NCBI RefSeq assembly: GCF_004681975.1
Contig: NZ_SMLK01000005.1
Location: forward strand, 238,595 to 302,594
DNA length: 64,000 bases
Reading direction: 5' to 3'
From: Ramlibacter humi
GTDB taxonomy: Bacteria > Pseudomonadota > Gammaproteobacteria > Burkholderiales > Burkholderiaceae_C
Made by a program: the position numbers and the translations under genes. The notes under the pieces were generated by a model. It saw only the letters and a program-made list of their open reading frames with translations. It had not been told where the DNA came from and ran no database searches. This document shows positions 16,819 through 27,820 of this stretch, one piece after another (positions within the stretch are counted from its first letter, which is position 1; the number at the start of each line of letters is the position of its first letter).

Positions 16819-18560
16819 ATGTCGCTCAGCCCCAGCCAGGTCATCGTCTTCGCCACGCCCGTCTTCTTCGGGCTGATCGGCATCGAGTACGCGTATGGCT
16901 GGGCGAAGAAACGCAATACCTACCGCCTGAACGACGCCGTCAACAGCATCGCGCTGGGCATGCTCAGCCAGCTGACGGCGATCTTCACGCGCCTGTTCCG
17001 CGTGGGCATCTACACCGCCGTCTATGGCTGGGTGGCGCTGTGGCACAACGAAGCGTTCTGGACCGCGTGGTACGGCTGGTTGGCCGCGCTGCTGTTCTAC
17101 GACTTCTGCTACTACTGGCTGCACCGCGCGGGCCACGAGAGCGCCGTCTTCTGGGCTGCGCACGTGGTGCACCACCAGAGCCAGGACTACAACCTGTCCA
17201 CCGCGCTGCGCCAGACATCCACCGGCGCCCTGCTCGGCTGGCTTTTCTACCTGCCGATGGCGCTGGCGGGCGTGCCGCCCAAGGTGTTCGCCGTCGTGGC
17301 CCTGATCGACCTACTGTACCAGTTCTGGGTGCACACCGAGCACGTGCCCAAGCTGGGCTGGTTCGACCGCTGGTTCGTCACGCCCTCCAACCACCGCGTG
17401 CACCACGCGGTGAACGACCGCTACCTGGACCGCAACTACGGCGGCATCCTGATCGTCTGGGACCGCCTCTTCGGCAGCTTCCAGGAAGAAAGCGAGCGCT
17501 GCGTGTACGGCACGCGCGCGCCGCTGGAAAGCTGGGACCCGCTGTGGTCCAACGCCGAGGTGTACTGGGCGCTGGCCAAGGACAGCTGGCACGCGCGCCG
17601 CTGGCGCGACAAGCTGCTGGTGTGGTTCAAGCCGCCCGGGTGGCGGCCCGCCGACGTGGCGGCACGTTTTCCCAAGCCGCCGTTCGAGATGTCGCAGGTG
17701 AAGCAGTACCACCCACCGATGTCACGCGCCGCCGCATGGTTCGGCGTGGTGCAGTTCGTGCTGCTGCTTGGCGCGGTGTCGGTGTTTCTCTGGTACGCGG
17801 ACAGCACGCCGCTCGTGGTGAGTTCGGTCTGGCTCGCCGCCCTGGCCGCGGGCTTGTGGGCGGTGGGTGCCGCGATGCAGGGACGCATCGGCGTGCTGGC
17901 CGCGCTGATGGTGGACAGCGCCGCACTGGCCACCGCATCGGGCGCCCTGCAGCTGTCCGTGCTGCACTACGTCTTCAAGCCGCTGACGATCGCGCTGGCG
18001 ATCGTGTACGTGGTGCGCCGCGCGCGCGAGAAGGGTGCGCTCGCGAAATTCGACCTGCTGCTCATCGCCGGCCTGGCGTTCTCGCTCGCGGGCGACGTGC
18101 TGCTGATGCTGCCGGGGCAGTTCATCGCCGGACTGGTCGCGTTCCTGATCGCGCACCTTTGCTACATCGCGCTGCTGCGTGACGGCGTGGGCTGGCTGCC
18201 GCGGCCGCGCGCGCTGGTGATCACACTGGGCATCGGCGGCGCGATGTACGCGGTGCTGTTCCCCGGCCTCGGGTCCGTGCTCAAACCTGCCGTCGCGGCC
18301 TACGTCGTCGTGATCGCCACGATGGCCGCGCAAGCCATCGGCCGCGCCGCGGTGCTGCGCGACAGGCAGGCCGTCGCGGTCGCTGTCGGCGCCTGCTTCT
18401 TCATGCTGAGCGACGCGACCCTCGCGCTGAACAAGTTCTGGCAGCCGCTGCCGATGGCACAGTTCTGGGTGCTGGCGACGTACTACGTGGCGCAGCTGCT
18501 GATCGCGGGGAATGCGCGCGCCTTCGCGGTGCAGCGCTTCGAACCCAAGCCCGTGCCGGC

Positions 18561-18564
<4 letters not shown>
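16819..18564 (+). CDS. sterol desaturase/fatty-acid hydroxylase fused to a YhhN (lysoplasmalogenase-like) domain
   Basis: A 581-residue membrane protein. Residues 1 to about 280 form a fatty-acid hydroxylase domain with the di-iron histidine clusters HRAGH (102-106), HVVHH (115-119), HTEH (about 174) and NHRVHH (about 193). After a linker, residues about 340-570 hold roughly eight hydrophobic helices with the YhhN/TMEM86 pattern (LAGDVLLML, then [11 protein letters not shown]). It could remodel ether lipids or membrane hydroxy-lipids; this is inference. The stop overlaps the ruvB stop in TTAA. Confidence 0.82.
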
Positions 18565-19619
<1,055 letters not shown>

Positions 19620-19626
19620 CCGCGCC

Positions 19627-20205
19627 TCAACGCGCCAGCGCCTTCAGCGCCAGCTTGATGCCTTCGCTCACGGCGACGTCCTTGGGCAGCGCCTTCACCG
19701 CGGCCTGCGCTTCCTTGTCGCTGTAGCCCAGGGCCACCAGCGCCTGCAGGATGTCGGCCTGCGAATCGGCGATGGGGCCGCCGCCCGCCGCCGCGCCCAG
19801 GTCGGCGCCGATCTTGCCCTTGAGTTCCAGCAGCAGGCGCTCGGCGGTCTTCTTGCCGATGCCCGGCACCTTCACCAGGCGGCTGGCGTCCTGCGCGGTC
19901 ACGGCCTGCGCGATGTCGGCCACGCTCATGCCGCTGAGAACCGACAGCGCGGTGCGCGGGCCGACGCCCGAGATGCGGATCAACTGGCGGAAAGCCTCGC
20001 GCTCCTGCGGCGAGCCGAAGCCGAACAGCACCTGCGCATCCTCGCGCACCACGAAGTGGGTGAGCAGCGACACCTTCTCGCCCAGCCCGGGCAGGTTGTA
20101 GAAGGTGCTCATCGGAACGTCCACCTCGTACCCCACCCCGTTGCAGTCCACCAGCACCTGCGGCGGGTTCTTGTCGGCCAGCGTTCCGTTCAATCTGCCT
20201 ATCAT
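19627..20205 (-). CDS. ruvA: Holliday junction DNA-binding protein RuvA
   Basis: A 192-residue RuvA, the tetrameric platform for RuvB. It begins MIGRLNG with the OB-fold, has helix-hairpin-helix motifs ([13 protein letters not shown] and [13 protein letters not shown]), and ends in domain III ([12 protein letters not shown]). The start at ATG 20205 gives the canonical N-terminus. It overlaps the divergent phoH region by at most 2 bp if phoH uses its upstream ATG. Confidence 0.96.
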   Translation of the reverse strand: MIGRLNGTLADKNPPQVLVDCNGVGYEVDVPMSTFYNLPGLGEKVSLLTHFVVREDAQVLFGFGSPQEREAFRQLIRISGVGPRTALSVLSGMSVADIAQAVTAQDASRLVKVPGIGKKTAERLLLELKGKIGADLGAAAGGGPIADSQADILQALVALGYSDKEAQAAVKALPKDVAVSEGIKLALKALAR

Positions 20206-20257
20206 GGCGAGTCCCGGGCCTCGCGGCCCCTCTTTGAATGCTCCACGGATTATCAGC

Positions 20258-21205
20258 TTGATCCTGCGCCACGCCTTTTCGCCCGCGAACAACACCCGCC
20301 TCGCCCACCTGTGCGGACCCATGGACGAACACCTGCGGACCATCGAGACCGCGCTGCAGGTGAAGATCGCCCGCCGCCAGGAACACTTCAAGGTCGAAGG
20401 CCCGAAGGCGAAGGCCGAGCGCGCCCTCGACGTGCTGCAGGCCATGTACGAGATGGCCGGCCGCCCCATCGCGCCCGACAAGGTGCAGCTGATGGTGGCC
20501 GGCGAGCAGGCGATGGACGAGGACGAGGAAGGCGCGCTGGTACTGCACACGCGCCGCAGCGACCTGAAGGCGCGCACGCCCAACCAGAGCGTCTACCTGG
20601 ACAACATCGCCGGCCACGACATCACCTTCGGCATCGGGCCCGCCGGCACGGGCAAGACCTACCTGGCCGTGGCCTGCGCGGTGGACGCGCTGGAACGCAG
20701 CAGCGTGCAGCGCATCGTGCTGACCCGGCCGGCGGTGGAAGCGGGCGAGAAGCTGGGCTTCCTGCCCGGCGACCTGACGCAGAAGGTCGATCCGTACCTG
20801 CGGCCGCTGTACGACGCGCTGTACGACCTGATGGGGTTCGAGCGCGTGACCAAGGCTTTCGAGCGCAACGCGCTGGAGATCGCGCCGCTGGCGTTCATGC
20901 GCGGCCGCACGCTGAACAACGCCTTCGTCATCCTGGACGAAGCGCAGAACACCACGCCCGAGCAGATGAAGATGTTCCTCACCCGCATCGGCTTCGGCAG
21001 CAAGGCGGTGGTGACAGGCGACATCAGCCAGATCGACCTGCCCAAGGGCCAGCTGTCGGGCCTGGTGGATGCGGAACGCGTGCTGCGCCGGGTGAAGGGC
21101 ATCGCGCACACGCACTTCACCAGCGCCGACGTGGTGCGCCACCCGCTGGTGGCGCGCATCGTGGACGCGTACGACGCGGCGAAGAAGCGCGATGCGGCCG
21201 CCTGA
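20258..21205 (+). CDS. PhoH-family ATPase
   Basis: A protein of about 315 residues. The N-terminal KH-like region carries [11 protein letters not shown]; the ATPase has Walker A GPAGTGKT and Walker [11 protein letters not shown]. PhoH proteins sit next to ybeY in many bacteria and are linked to rRNA or RNA processing; the exact activity is not settled. The TTG at 20258 gives the family-like MILRHAF N-terminus; ATG 20204 is an in-frame alternative adding 18 residues. It overlaps ybeY by 14 bp. Confidence 0.88.
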   Translation: MILRHAFSPANNTRLAHLCGPMDEHLRTIETALQVKIARRQEHFKVEGPKAKAERALDVLQAMYEMAGRPIAPDKVQLMVAGEQAMDEDEEGALVLHTRRSDLKARTPNQSVYLDNIAGHDITFGIGPAGTGKTYLAVACAVDALERSSVQRIVLTRPAVEAGEKLGFLPGDLTQKVDPYLRPLYDALYDLMGFERVTKAFERNALEIAPLAFMRGRTLNNAFVILDEAQNTTPEQMKMFLTRIGFGSKAVVTGDISQIDLPKGQLSGLVDAERVLRRVKGIAHTHFTSADVVRHPLVARIVDAYDAAKKRDAAA

Positions 21206-21644
21206 GCTGTCGCTGGAGCTGCAGTTCGGCGAGTTCCGCGGCGCGGACAAGCACCGCGCGCTGCTGCGCCCCGCGCGCGTGCGGCGCTGGATGGCGCCCG
21301 CGCTGGCGCGCGACGGCGAGATCACCGTGCGCATCGTCGGCGAGGACGAAGGCCGCGAGCTGAACCGCCATTACCGCGGCAAGGACTACGCGACCAACGT
21401 GCTGACGTTCGACTACACGGTGGAACCCGTCGTCAGCGCCGACCTGGTGCTGTGCGGGCCCGTGGTGGCGCGTGAAGCCGCCGAACAAGGCAAGACGCTG
21501 GAAGCGCACTATGCGCACCTGCTGGTGCACGGCACGCTGCACGCGCAGGGCTACGACCACGAAACCGGCGAGCGCGATGCGCTGGAGATGGAAGCGCTGG
21601 AGATCCTGGTGCTGGGGTCGCTGGGGTACGCGAACCCCTATTGA
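21192..21644 (+). CDS. ybeY: endoribonuclease YbeY (rRNA maturation factor)
   Basis: A 150-residue metalloprotein acting in 16S rRNA 3'-end maturation and 70S quality control. The zinc-binding motif [11 protein letters not shown] is intact, with a preceding [17 protein letters not shown] block. It overlaps phoH, so the pair is translationally coupled. The 3' end overlaps the convergent dtd gene by 7 bp. Confidence 0.93.
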   Translation: MRPPELSLELQFGEFRGADKHRALLRPARVRRWMAPALARDGEITVRIVGEDEGRELNRHYRGKDYATNVLTFDYTVEPVVSADLVLCGPVVAREAAEQGKTLEAHYAHLLVHGTLHAQGYDHETGERDALEMEALEILVLGSLGYANPY

Positions 21645-22078
21645 ATGCGCACCGGGATGGTCACCGGCCCGTCGTTGACCAGGTGCACCTTCATGTCGGC
21701 CTGGAAGCGGCCCGTCTGCACCACCGGATGCGCTTCGCGCGCCTTCGCGACGAAGTAGTCGAACAGCCGCCGCCCTTCCTCGGGCGAAGCGGCATTGCCG
21801 AAGCTGGGCCGGTTGCCGCCCGACAAGTCGGCGGCCAGCGTGAACTGGCTGACCACCAGCAGCTCTCCGCCCACGTCCTGCACGCTGCGGTTCATCTTGC
21901 CTTCGGCGTCGGAAAAGATGCGCAGCTTCAGCAGCTTGGCCAGCAGCTTGTCGGCCTGCGCCTCGCCATCGCCGCGCTCGGCGCACAGCAACAGCAGCAG
22001 GCCGGCGCCTATCTCGCCCACCACTTCGCCTTCCACCACCACGCGGGCTTCGCTCACCCGTTGCACCAGTCCGATCAA
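21638..22078 (-). CDS. dtd: D-aminoacyl-tRNA deacylase
   Basis: A 146-residue DTD that hydrolyses D-aminoacyl-tRNAs, preventing D-amino acids from entering proteins. Diagnostic motifs are [10 protein letters not shown] at the N-terminus, SQFTLAADL in the middle, and the C-terminal NDGPVTI (the cross-subunit G-P-V/T loop). The start is TTG 22078, overlapping the stop of the cation transporter by 4 bp, so the two are coupled. There is no ATG at that position. Confidence 0.92.
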   Translation of the reverse strand: MIGLVQRVSEARVVVEGEVVGEIGAGLLLLLCAERGDGEAQADKLLAKLLKLRIFSDAEGKMNRSVQDVGGELLVVSQFTLAADLSGGNRPSFGNAASPEEGRRLFDYFVAKAREAHPVVQTGRFQADMKVHLVNDGPVTIPVRIQ

Positions 22079-22992
22079 ATCAGGTCCTTCTCGTCGTAGA
22101 AATGCGCTTCCACGTCCATGGGCAGCAGCTGGATGGTGGCGCGAAGGCCGGGCACCGCGCTCATCAGCGCCTGCTCGACGGAACCGCGCACCGCCGCCGC
22201 GCGCCGCAGCGTCCATTCCGCGGGCATGTGCATGTGCATGTCCACGAAGCGCCGCGAGCCGGACCGGCGGGTGCTGAGGTGGTCGAACCGGATGGTGGGG
22301 TGCTCGAACGACTTCAGCACCTGTTCGATGTCGGCCAGCACCCGGCGCTCCACCCGCTTGTCCATCAAGCCCTGCGAGGAGCGCCACACCAGGCTGCCGC
22401 CTTCGCGCAGGATGTTCAGCGCCACGCCGATGGCCACCAGCGGGTCCAGCCACAGCCAGCCCGTCACCGCCACCAGCGCCACGCCGACCACCACGCCGAC
22501 CGAGGTCCACACGTCGGTCACCAAGTGCCGCGCGTCGGCTTCCAGCGCCATGGAGCGGTGCTGCGCGGCGGACTGGAACATCGCCCAGGCCAGCACGCCG
22601 ATGAACACGGAGCTGACGACCGACAGCGCCAGGCCGATGCCCAACTGCTCCACCGGGTGAGGATGCAGAAGCCGGTCCACGCCGGTCCACAGGATGGCCA
22701 GCGCGGCGATGAAGATGGCCAGGCCTTCGAACGCGGAGGAGAAGTACTCCGCCTTGTGGTGGCCGTACGGGTGCTCGGCGTCAGCGGGCGATTGCGCCAC
22801 GCGCACCATCACCAGCGCGAACGCGGCGCTGGCCAGGTTGACGACGGACTCCATCGCATCGGACAGCAGGCCGACCGAACCGGTCAGCCACCAGGCCAGC
22901 GTCTTCAGCGCGATGGTCAGCACCGCGACGACGATCGACACGCGAAGCCAAGCTTGCGGCGGGATGTTGCGGACGCGTTGGACCAGGCTCAT
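22075..22992 (-). CDS. cation diffusion facilitator (CDF) transporter
   Basis: A 305-residue inner-membrane metal/proton antiporter of the CDF family. It has about six helices. The metal-site motifs are SDAMESVVN (helix 2) and [12 protein letters not shown] (helix 5), with [10 protein letters not shown] between helices 2 and 3. The C-terminal cytoplasmic domain carries HMHMPAEW. Likely substrates are zinc, iron or manganese, which the sequence does not decide. It shares a transcript with dtd. Confidence 0.9.
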   Translation of the reverse strand: MSLVQRVRNIPPQAWLRVSIVVAVLTIALKTLAWWLTGSVGLLSDAMESVVNLASAAFALVMVRVAQSPADAEHPYGHHKAEYFSSAFEGLAIFIAALAILWTGVDRLLHPHPVEQLGIGLALSVVSSVFIGVLAWAMFQSAAQHRSMALEADARHLVTDVWTSVGVVVGVALVAVTGWLWLDPLVAIGVALNILREGGSLVWRSSQGLMDKRVERRVLADIEQVLKSFEHPTIRFDHLSTRRSGSRRFVDMHMHMPAEWTLRRAAAVRGSVEQALMSAVPGLRATIQLLPMDVEAHFYDEKDLI

Positions 22993-23034
22993 GCACCCGA
23001 TTGTGCGGCAGGGGTCGTGCCAGAATCGTCGGCG

Positions 23035-24483
23035 ATGAAGCTGAGCGCTCGTGAGTCGTGGCCGTGGATCGCCGCCTGGCTGCTGGCGGCGGCGCTGGGC
23101 GCCTGGGTGCTCGGCGTGCAGGAGCGCGACCGCCAGCGCGACGCCTTCGAGAACCAGGCGCGCATCGCGCACCGGCTGCTCAGCCAGCGCGCTTCGCAGC
23201 ACGACGCCATCCTGGGCACGCTGGCGCTGCTGCAACCCGCGCCCGGTTCGGATGGCCTCGCGCGGTTGCCGGCGCTCTATCCGCAGGTGCTGGCGGTGAA
23301 GCAGTTGCCCGCGGGACAAGCCTGGGGCGAAGCCGACCTCGATGCGGCGCAGGCGGAATCGCGCCGCCTGCACCAGCCCGTGCTGGCGCGCGAAGACCTG
23401 GCGCACGGCCGCGCCTGGCTGCTGCTCGCGGCCGAACCTGCCAGCTTCGCATTGCAGGTGGACCTGCTTGCCGCCGTGCCCTGGAGCGAGTGGCCCATGT
23501 CGCGCGACAGCAGCCCGGTGCGCGTCTCGCTGTCGCAGCAAGGGCATTCGCTGCTGCTGCAGGCCGGCCGCGAAGCGCGGTCGGCGCCCGCTTCGTTCGT
23601 GCTGCGCAAGCCGCTGGCCGCGCCCAGCCAGCCGTTCGAATTCGTCGCGCAACGTGACCTCGCCTGGTCCGAATTGCCTTGGGCCGCGTGGGCCTTGTGG
23701 TGGTTGGCCAGCGGCGCGGTGGTGCTGGCGCTCGCCGCGTGGCAACGCCAGCGGCTGGCGCGGCAACGTGCGGAGGAGTTGCTTCGCCTGGGCCAGGTGG
23801 CGCGGCTGAACACGCTGGGCGAACTGGCCGCGGGCCTTGCCCACGAATTGAACCAGCCGCTCACCGCGCTGCTCGCCAACACGCAAGCCGCTCGACGCCT
23901 GCTGCAGGACGAGCCGCCCGCGCTGGACGAAGCGCGCGGGGCGATGTCGCAAGCCGCCGAACAGGCCCGCCGCGCCGCCGATGTGGTGGCGCGCCTTCGC
24001 CGAACCATCGAGCGCCCCGGCACGCAAGCCCTTCAGCCGGTCGTGCTGCAGGACGCGGTGCGCAACGCCTTCCACCTGCTCGAACCCGAGTTCCATCGCC
24101 GCCACGTCGCCCCGCGCCTGGTCGGCAGCGAACCCGTGCGCGTGCACGCCGAGCCGGTGGCGCTGGAGCAGATCGTGCACAACCTGCTGATGAACGCGCT
24201 GCAGGCGCTGGACCAGGTGCCCGCCGCCGAACGCGAGCTGGCCGTGGAAGTGCAAAGCCGGCCCGAAGGCGGCGTGCTCAGCGTGGAAGACAGCGGGCCG
24301 GGCATCGCGCCGGAACTGCTGCCGCGCATCTTCGAACCCTTCGTCACCACGCGCGAGCAGGGCCTGGGCCTCGGCCTCTCTCTTTGCGAAAGCCTGGCCG
24401 GCGCGATGGGCGGCCGCCTGCAGGCGCAAGCGCGCGCGCCGCGTGGCGCCGCCTTCCTCCTCACCCTGCCCGCCGCCGCATGA
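23035..24483 (+). CDS. membrane sensor histidine kinase
   Basis: A 482-residue kinase. Transmembrane helices at about 10-26 and 220-238 flank a periplasmic sensing domain of about 190 residues. The H-box HELNQPLTALLANTQ carries the phosphoacceptor His270, followed by an N-box (NLLMNALQAL) and G-boxes (DSGPGIAPELL and GLGLGLS). The layout is like DctB/FixL-class kinases. It overlaps the regulator by 4 bp (ATGA). The signal is unknown. Confidence 0.9.
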   Translation: MKLSARESWPWIAAWLLAAALGAWVLGVQERDRQRDAFENQARIAHRLLSQRASQHDAILGTLALLQPAPGSDGLARLPALYPQVLAVKQLPAGQAWGEADLDAAQAESRRLHQPVLAREDLAHGRAWLLLAAEPASFALQVDLLAAVPWSEWPMSRDSSPVRVSLSQQGHSLLLQAGREARSAPASFVLRKPLAAPSQPFEFVAQRDLAWSELPWAAWALWWLASGAVVLALAAWQRQRLARQRAEELLRLGQVARLNTLGELAAGLAHELNQPLTALLANTQAARRLLQDEPPALDEARGAMSQAAEQARRAADVVARLRRTIERPGTQALQPVVLQDAVRNAFHLLEPEFHRRHVAPRLVGSEPVRVHAEPVALEQIVHNLLMNALQALDQVPAAERELAVEVQSRPEGGVLSVEDSGPGIAPELLPRIFEPFVTTREQGLGLGLSLCESLAGAMGGRLQAQARAPRGAAFLLTLPAAA

Positions 24484-25109
24484 ACGAAGAGACGCTTTCG
24501 CCGCTGGTGCAGCTGGTCGACGACGACGCGGCGGTGCGCGATGCGCTGTCGCTGCTGATCGGCACGGTGGGCCTGCGCGTGAAGGCGTGGGCGGACCCGC
24601 AGGCGTTCCTGCGCGAGTTCGACCGCGAGGCGGTCGGCGCCATCGTGCTCGACGTTCGCATGCCCGGCCTGGGCGGCCTCGCGGTGCTGGAGCAACTGGT
24701 GGCCGGCGGCGCCGACCAGCCGGTGGTGATGCTCACCGGGCACGGCACGGTGGAGATGTGCCGGCGCGCTTTCAAGGCCGGCGCGGCAGAGTTCCTGGAG
24801 AAACCCGTGGACGACGAGCGCCTGCTGGAAGCGCTGCAGCAGGCCATCCGCCAGCACGTGCATTCGCGCGAGCGGCGCCAGGGCGACCGCGAAGCGCGCG
24901 AGAAGCACGGCCAGCTGTCGCCGCGCGAGCGCGAGGTGCTGGCGCTGATCGTGGAGGGGCTGACGAACAAGGAGATCGGCAAGGCGCTGGGCCTGTCGCC
25001 GCGCACGGTGGAGGCGCACCGCGCCCACCTGTTCGAGAAGCTGGAGGCGCCTTCGCTGGCCCAGCTGATCCGCCGCTACGCGGCGCTGGTGGACGCGGGC
25101 ACCGCGTAG
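24480..25109 (+). CDS. FixJ/NarL-type response regulator
   Basis: A 209-residue regulator: receiver domain with acidic pocket DDD (14-16), phosphoacceptor Asp58 in LDVRMPG and lysine in EKPVDD, then a LuxR-type helix-turn-helix (LSPREREVLALIVEGLTNKEIG, split over about 144-165). It is coupled to the upstream kinase. Three CTACGC/GCGTAG half-sites just downstream, before the glcG-like gene, are candidate targets. Confidence 0.92.
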   Translation: MNEETLSPLVQLVDDDAAVRDALSLLIGTVGLRVKAWADPQAFLREFDREAVGAIVLDVRMPGLGGLAVLEQLVAGGADQPVVMLTGHGTVEMCRRAFKAGAAEFLEKPVDDERLLEALQQAIRQHVHSRERRQGDREAREKHGQLSPREREVLALIVEGLTNKEIGKALGLSPRTVEAHRAHLFEKLEAPSLAQLIRRYAALVDAGTA

Positions 25110-25131
25110 TTCTACGCATGCCGCGGCGTAG
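25104..25131. promoter_or_regulatory. array of CTACGC/GCGTAG half-sites
   Basis: GCGTAG (25104-25109), CTACGC (25112-25117) and GCGTAG (25126-25131) form overlapping inverted pairs with 2- and 8-bp spacers, spanning the regulator stop. The next gene starts 82 bp on. It could be a binding site for the adjacent FixJ-type regulator; this is inferred. Confidence 0.45.
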
Positions 25132-25212
25132 CCGCACGAATGGCGGCGCGGGGGCGCGACTCCTAAAGTGGCGGCACGGCTGGACGACGGCCGCAACCGA
25201 AGGAGAACACCA

Positions 25213-25704
25213 ATGAAAGCCAAGACCCTCGCCACCCTCGCCGCCCTGACCGTGATCGCCGGCGCCGCGTCCGCCCAGGCCGTGCGCACCGAGCGCAACA
25301 TGTCGCTGGACCTGGCCAACCGCGTCGCCGCCAACGCCGTGGCCGCGTGCACCGCCAACAAGTACAACGTCACCGCCACCGTGGTCGACCGCGCCGGCAC
25401 CGTGCGCGCCGTGCAGCGCGCCGACCTGGCCGGCCCGCACACGCTGGAAGCCAGCCGCCTGAAGGCCTACACGTCGGCATCGGCCAAGAACAACACGCTG
25501 GCGATGATGGAAGGCGCGCAGAAGAACCCCGGCGCCGCCAACCTGGTGAACATCCCCGGCTACCTGCTGCTCGGCGGCGGCGTCCCGGTGAAGGTGGGCG
25601 ACGAAGTGATCGGCGCGGTGGGCGTCGCCGGCGCGCCGGGCGGCAACCTGGATGAGCAGTGCGCGATCGCGGCGCTGGACCAGGTGAAGGACCTGCTGAA
25701 ATGA
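25213..25704 (+). CDS. secreted GlcG/HbpS-type heme-binding family protein
   Basis: A 163-residue protein with a clear Sec signal peptide (residues 1-22, ending in ASA). The rest is the GlcG/HbpS (DUF336) fold: VVDRAGTVRAVQRAD, then an N-P-G-A stretch, GGGVPVKVGDEVIGAVGVAGA and a late GG-x-DEQCA. An AGGAG lies 7-8 bp before ATG 25213. Family members bind heme or cobalamin or act as small accessory proteins. It overlaps the ankyrin gene by 4 bp, and follows a two-component system that may control it. Confidence 0.85.
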   Translation: MKAKTLATLAALTVIAGAASAQAVRTERNMSLDLANRVAANAVAACTANKYNVTATVVDRAGTVRAVQRADLAGPHTLEASRLKAYTSASAKNNTLAMMEGAQKNPGAANLVNIPGYLLLGGGVPVKVGDEVIGAVGVAGAPGGNLDEQCAIAALDQVKDLLK

Positions 25705-26393
25705 AGGCGGCGCTGGCGTCCCTGATGCTGGCCCTGGGCTCGCTGCTGGCCGCCGCGCCGTCTTCGGCCCAGGTCGGGCCTTCGCCGGCGGAAGCCGCGA
25801 AGTACACCGGCCTGCATGCCGCCGCGCAGCGCGGCGACGCGGAGGCGATCCGCAAGCTGGCCGCTTCGCACGCCAACCTGGAGGCACGCGACGGCAACGG
25901 GCGCACGCCGCTGCACGTCGCCACGTTCGCGCGCCAGCGTGAAGCCATCCGCGCGCTGGCGCAGGCGGGTGCCAAGCTCGACCCGCTGGAGAACGACCGC
26001 TACGACGCGGTGACCATCGCGTCGGTGGCCAACGACGAGGAGACGCTCGCGCTGCTGCTGTCGCTGGGCGCCAGCGCGAAGCAGGTGACCAGCCGCTACG
26101 ACGGCACGGCGCTGATCGCCGCGGCGCACCTGGGGCACGCGGGCGTGGTGCGGCAGTTGATCAAGGCCGGCGCGCCGCTGGACCACGTGAACAACCTGCA
26201 CTGGACCGCGGTGATTGAGTCCGTCGTGCTGGGCGACGGCGGCCCGCGCCACCAGGACACGCTGAAGGCGCTGCTGGACGCGGGCGCCAGCCAGCAGCTG
26301 AAGGACCGGCAGGGCAACACGCCGCTGCAGCTGGCGCGCTCGCGCGGCTACATGGAGATGGCGAAGCTGCTGGAAAAGGCGGGCGCGCGCTGA
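25701..26393 (+). CDS. exported ankyrin-repeat protein
   Basis: A 230-residue protein with a signal peptide (residues 1-24, AAPSSAQ) and about five ankyrin repeats, for example GLHAAAQRGDAEAIRKLA, NGRTPLHVATFARQREAI and GNTPLQLARSRGYMEMAKLL. Periplasmic ankyrin proteins in other bacteria support oxidant-defence enzymes. Coupling with the GlcG-like gene (ATGA) suggests the two products act together, which is inference. Confidence 0.85.
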   Translation: MKAALASLMLALGSLLAAAPSSAQVGPSPAEAAKYTGLHAAAQRGDAEAIRKLAASHANLEARDGNGRTPLHVATFARQREAIRALAQAGAKLDPLENDRYDAVTIASVANDEETLALLLSLGASAKQVTSRYDGTALIAAAHLGHAGVVRQLIKAGAPLDHVNNLHWTAVIESVVLGDGGPRHQDTLKALLDAGASQQLKDRQGNTPLQLARSRGYMEMAKLLEKAGAR

Positions 26394-26418
26394 GGCGGTG
26401 CCGCCCGCGCGCCGAGCG

Positions 26419-27657
26419 TCAGGCCAGGGTCACGCGCGCGAACTTGCGCTTGCCCACCTGCACGACGTAGGTGCCCGCGGCCAGCTTCAAGCCCTTGTCG
26501 CTGACGGTGGAGGAGTCGATGCGCACGCCGCCGCCGTCGATCAGCCGGTTGGCTTCGCTGGTGGACGGCGCCAGGCCCGCCTGCTTGAGCAGCGCGCCGA
26601 TGCCCAGCGGCGCGCCCGAGAGCGTCACTTCCGGGATCTCGTCCGGGATGCCGCCCTTGCTGCGGTTGACGAAATCCTGCTCGGCCGCGTCGGCGGCGGC
26701 CGCGTCGTGGAAGCGCGCGGTGATCTCCTTGGCCAGGGCCACCTTGGCATCGCGCGGGTTGCGGCCACCGTCCACTTCCGACTTCAGCTTCGCGATGGCG
26801 GCTTCGCTCTGGAACGACAGCAGCATGTACCAGCGCCACATCAGCGTGTCCGAGATCGACATCACCTTGGCGAACATGGTGTTGGCGTCCTCGGTGATGC
26901 CGATGTAGTTGTTCTTGCTCTTGCTCATCTTGTCGACGCCGTCCAGGCCTTCGAGCAAGGGCATGGTCAGGATGCACTGGGGCTCCTGGCCGTATTCCTG
27001 CTGCAGGTGGCGCCCCATCAGCAGGTTGAATTTCTGGTCGGTGCCGCCGAGCTCCAGGTCGCTCTTCAGCGCGACCGAGTCGTAGCCCTGCATCAGCGGG
27101 TACAGGAACTCGTGCACGCTGATGGATCGGCCTTCGGTGAAGCGCTTATGGAAATCGTCGCGCTCCATCATGCGCGCCACCGTGTAGCGGGCGGCCAGCT
27201 GGATCATCCCGCGCGCGCCCAGCGGGTCGCTCCATTCGCTGTTGTAGCGAAGCTCGGTCTTCGAGGGGTCGAGGATCTTGTAGGCCTGCGCGCGGTAGGT
27301 CTCGGCGTTGGCTTCGATCTGCTCCTTCGTCAGGGGCGGGCGCGTGGTGTTGCGGCCCGAGGGGTCGCCGATCATCGATGTGAAGTCACCGATGAGGAAG
27401 ATGACGGTGTGGCCCAGGTCTTGCAACTGGCGCAGCTTGTTGAGCACGACCGTGTGGCCCACGTGGATGTCCGGGGCGGTGGGGTCCAGGCCCAGCTTCA
27501 CCCGCAAAGGGGTGCGGGCGGCTTCGGATTTCGCCAGCTTCGCGACCCACTCGTCCTTCGGGATCAGTTCCTCGCAGCCGCGCAGCGTCACCGCCAGGGC
27601 TTCGCGGACACGGTCGGTCACGGGGTGCGCGGTTGTAACAAGTGGTTGATTCATCAC
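26419..27657 (-). CDS. tyrS: tyrosyl-tRNA synthetase
   Basis: A 412-residue class I synthetase. HVGH (residues 65-68) is the HIGH-type motif, KMSKSKNN (near 246) is the KMSKS loop, and the C-terminal S4 domain ([15 protein letters not shown]) binds tRNA. Length and motif order match the TyrZ-like subgroup of bacterial TyrRS. It is divergent from the M23 peptidase gene. Confidence 0.96.
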   Translation of the reverse strand: MMNQPLVTTAHPVTDRVREALAVTLRGCEELIPKDEWVAKLAKSEAARTPLRVKLGLDPTAPDIHVGHTVVLNKLRQLQDLGHTVIFLIGDFTSMIGDPSGRNTTRPPLTKEQIEANAETYRAQAYKILDPSKTELRYNSEWSDPLGARGMIQLAARYTVARMMERDDFHKRFTEGRSISVHEFLYPLMQGYDSVALKSDLELGGTDQKFNLLMGRHLQQEYGQEPQCILTMPLLEGLDGVDKMSKSKNNYIGITEDANTMFAKVMSISDTLMWRWYMLLSFQSEAAIAKLKSEVDGGRNPRDAKVALAKEITARFHDAAAADAAEQDFVNRSKGGIPDEIPEVTLSGAPLGIGALLKQAGLAPSTSEANRLIDGGGVRIDSSTVSDKGLKLAAGTYVVQVGKRKFARVTLA

Positions 27658-27820
27658 GGTTTTTTACTGATCCGACGGGTTGTCACCATCGCTATACTGG
27701 CGCCCATTTCGCGGCCGGGGTGATTCTAAAGAGCTGCCCAGTCGAGGCATTCCCGCCGCGCCGCCCACGGGACACACTGCCGGCCGATCCCGGTGTTTCC
27801 CGTCACAGAAGGTCCGAGGT

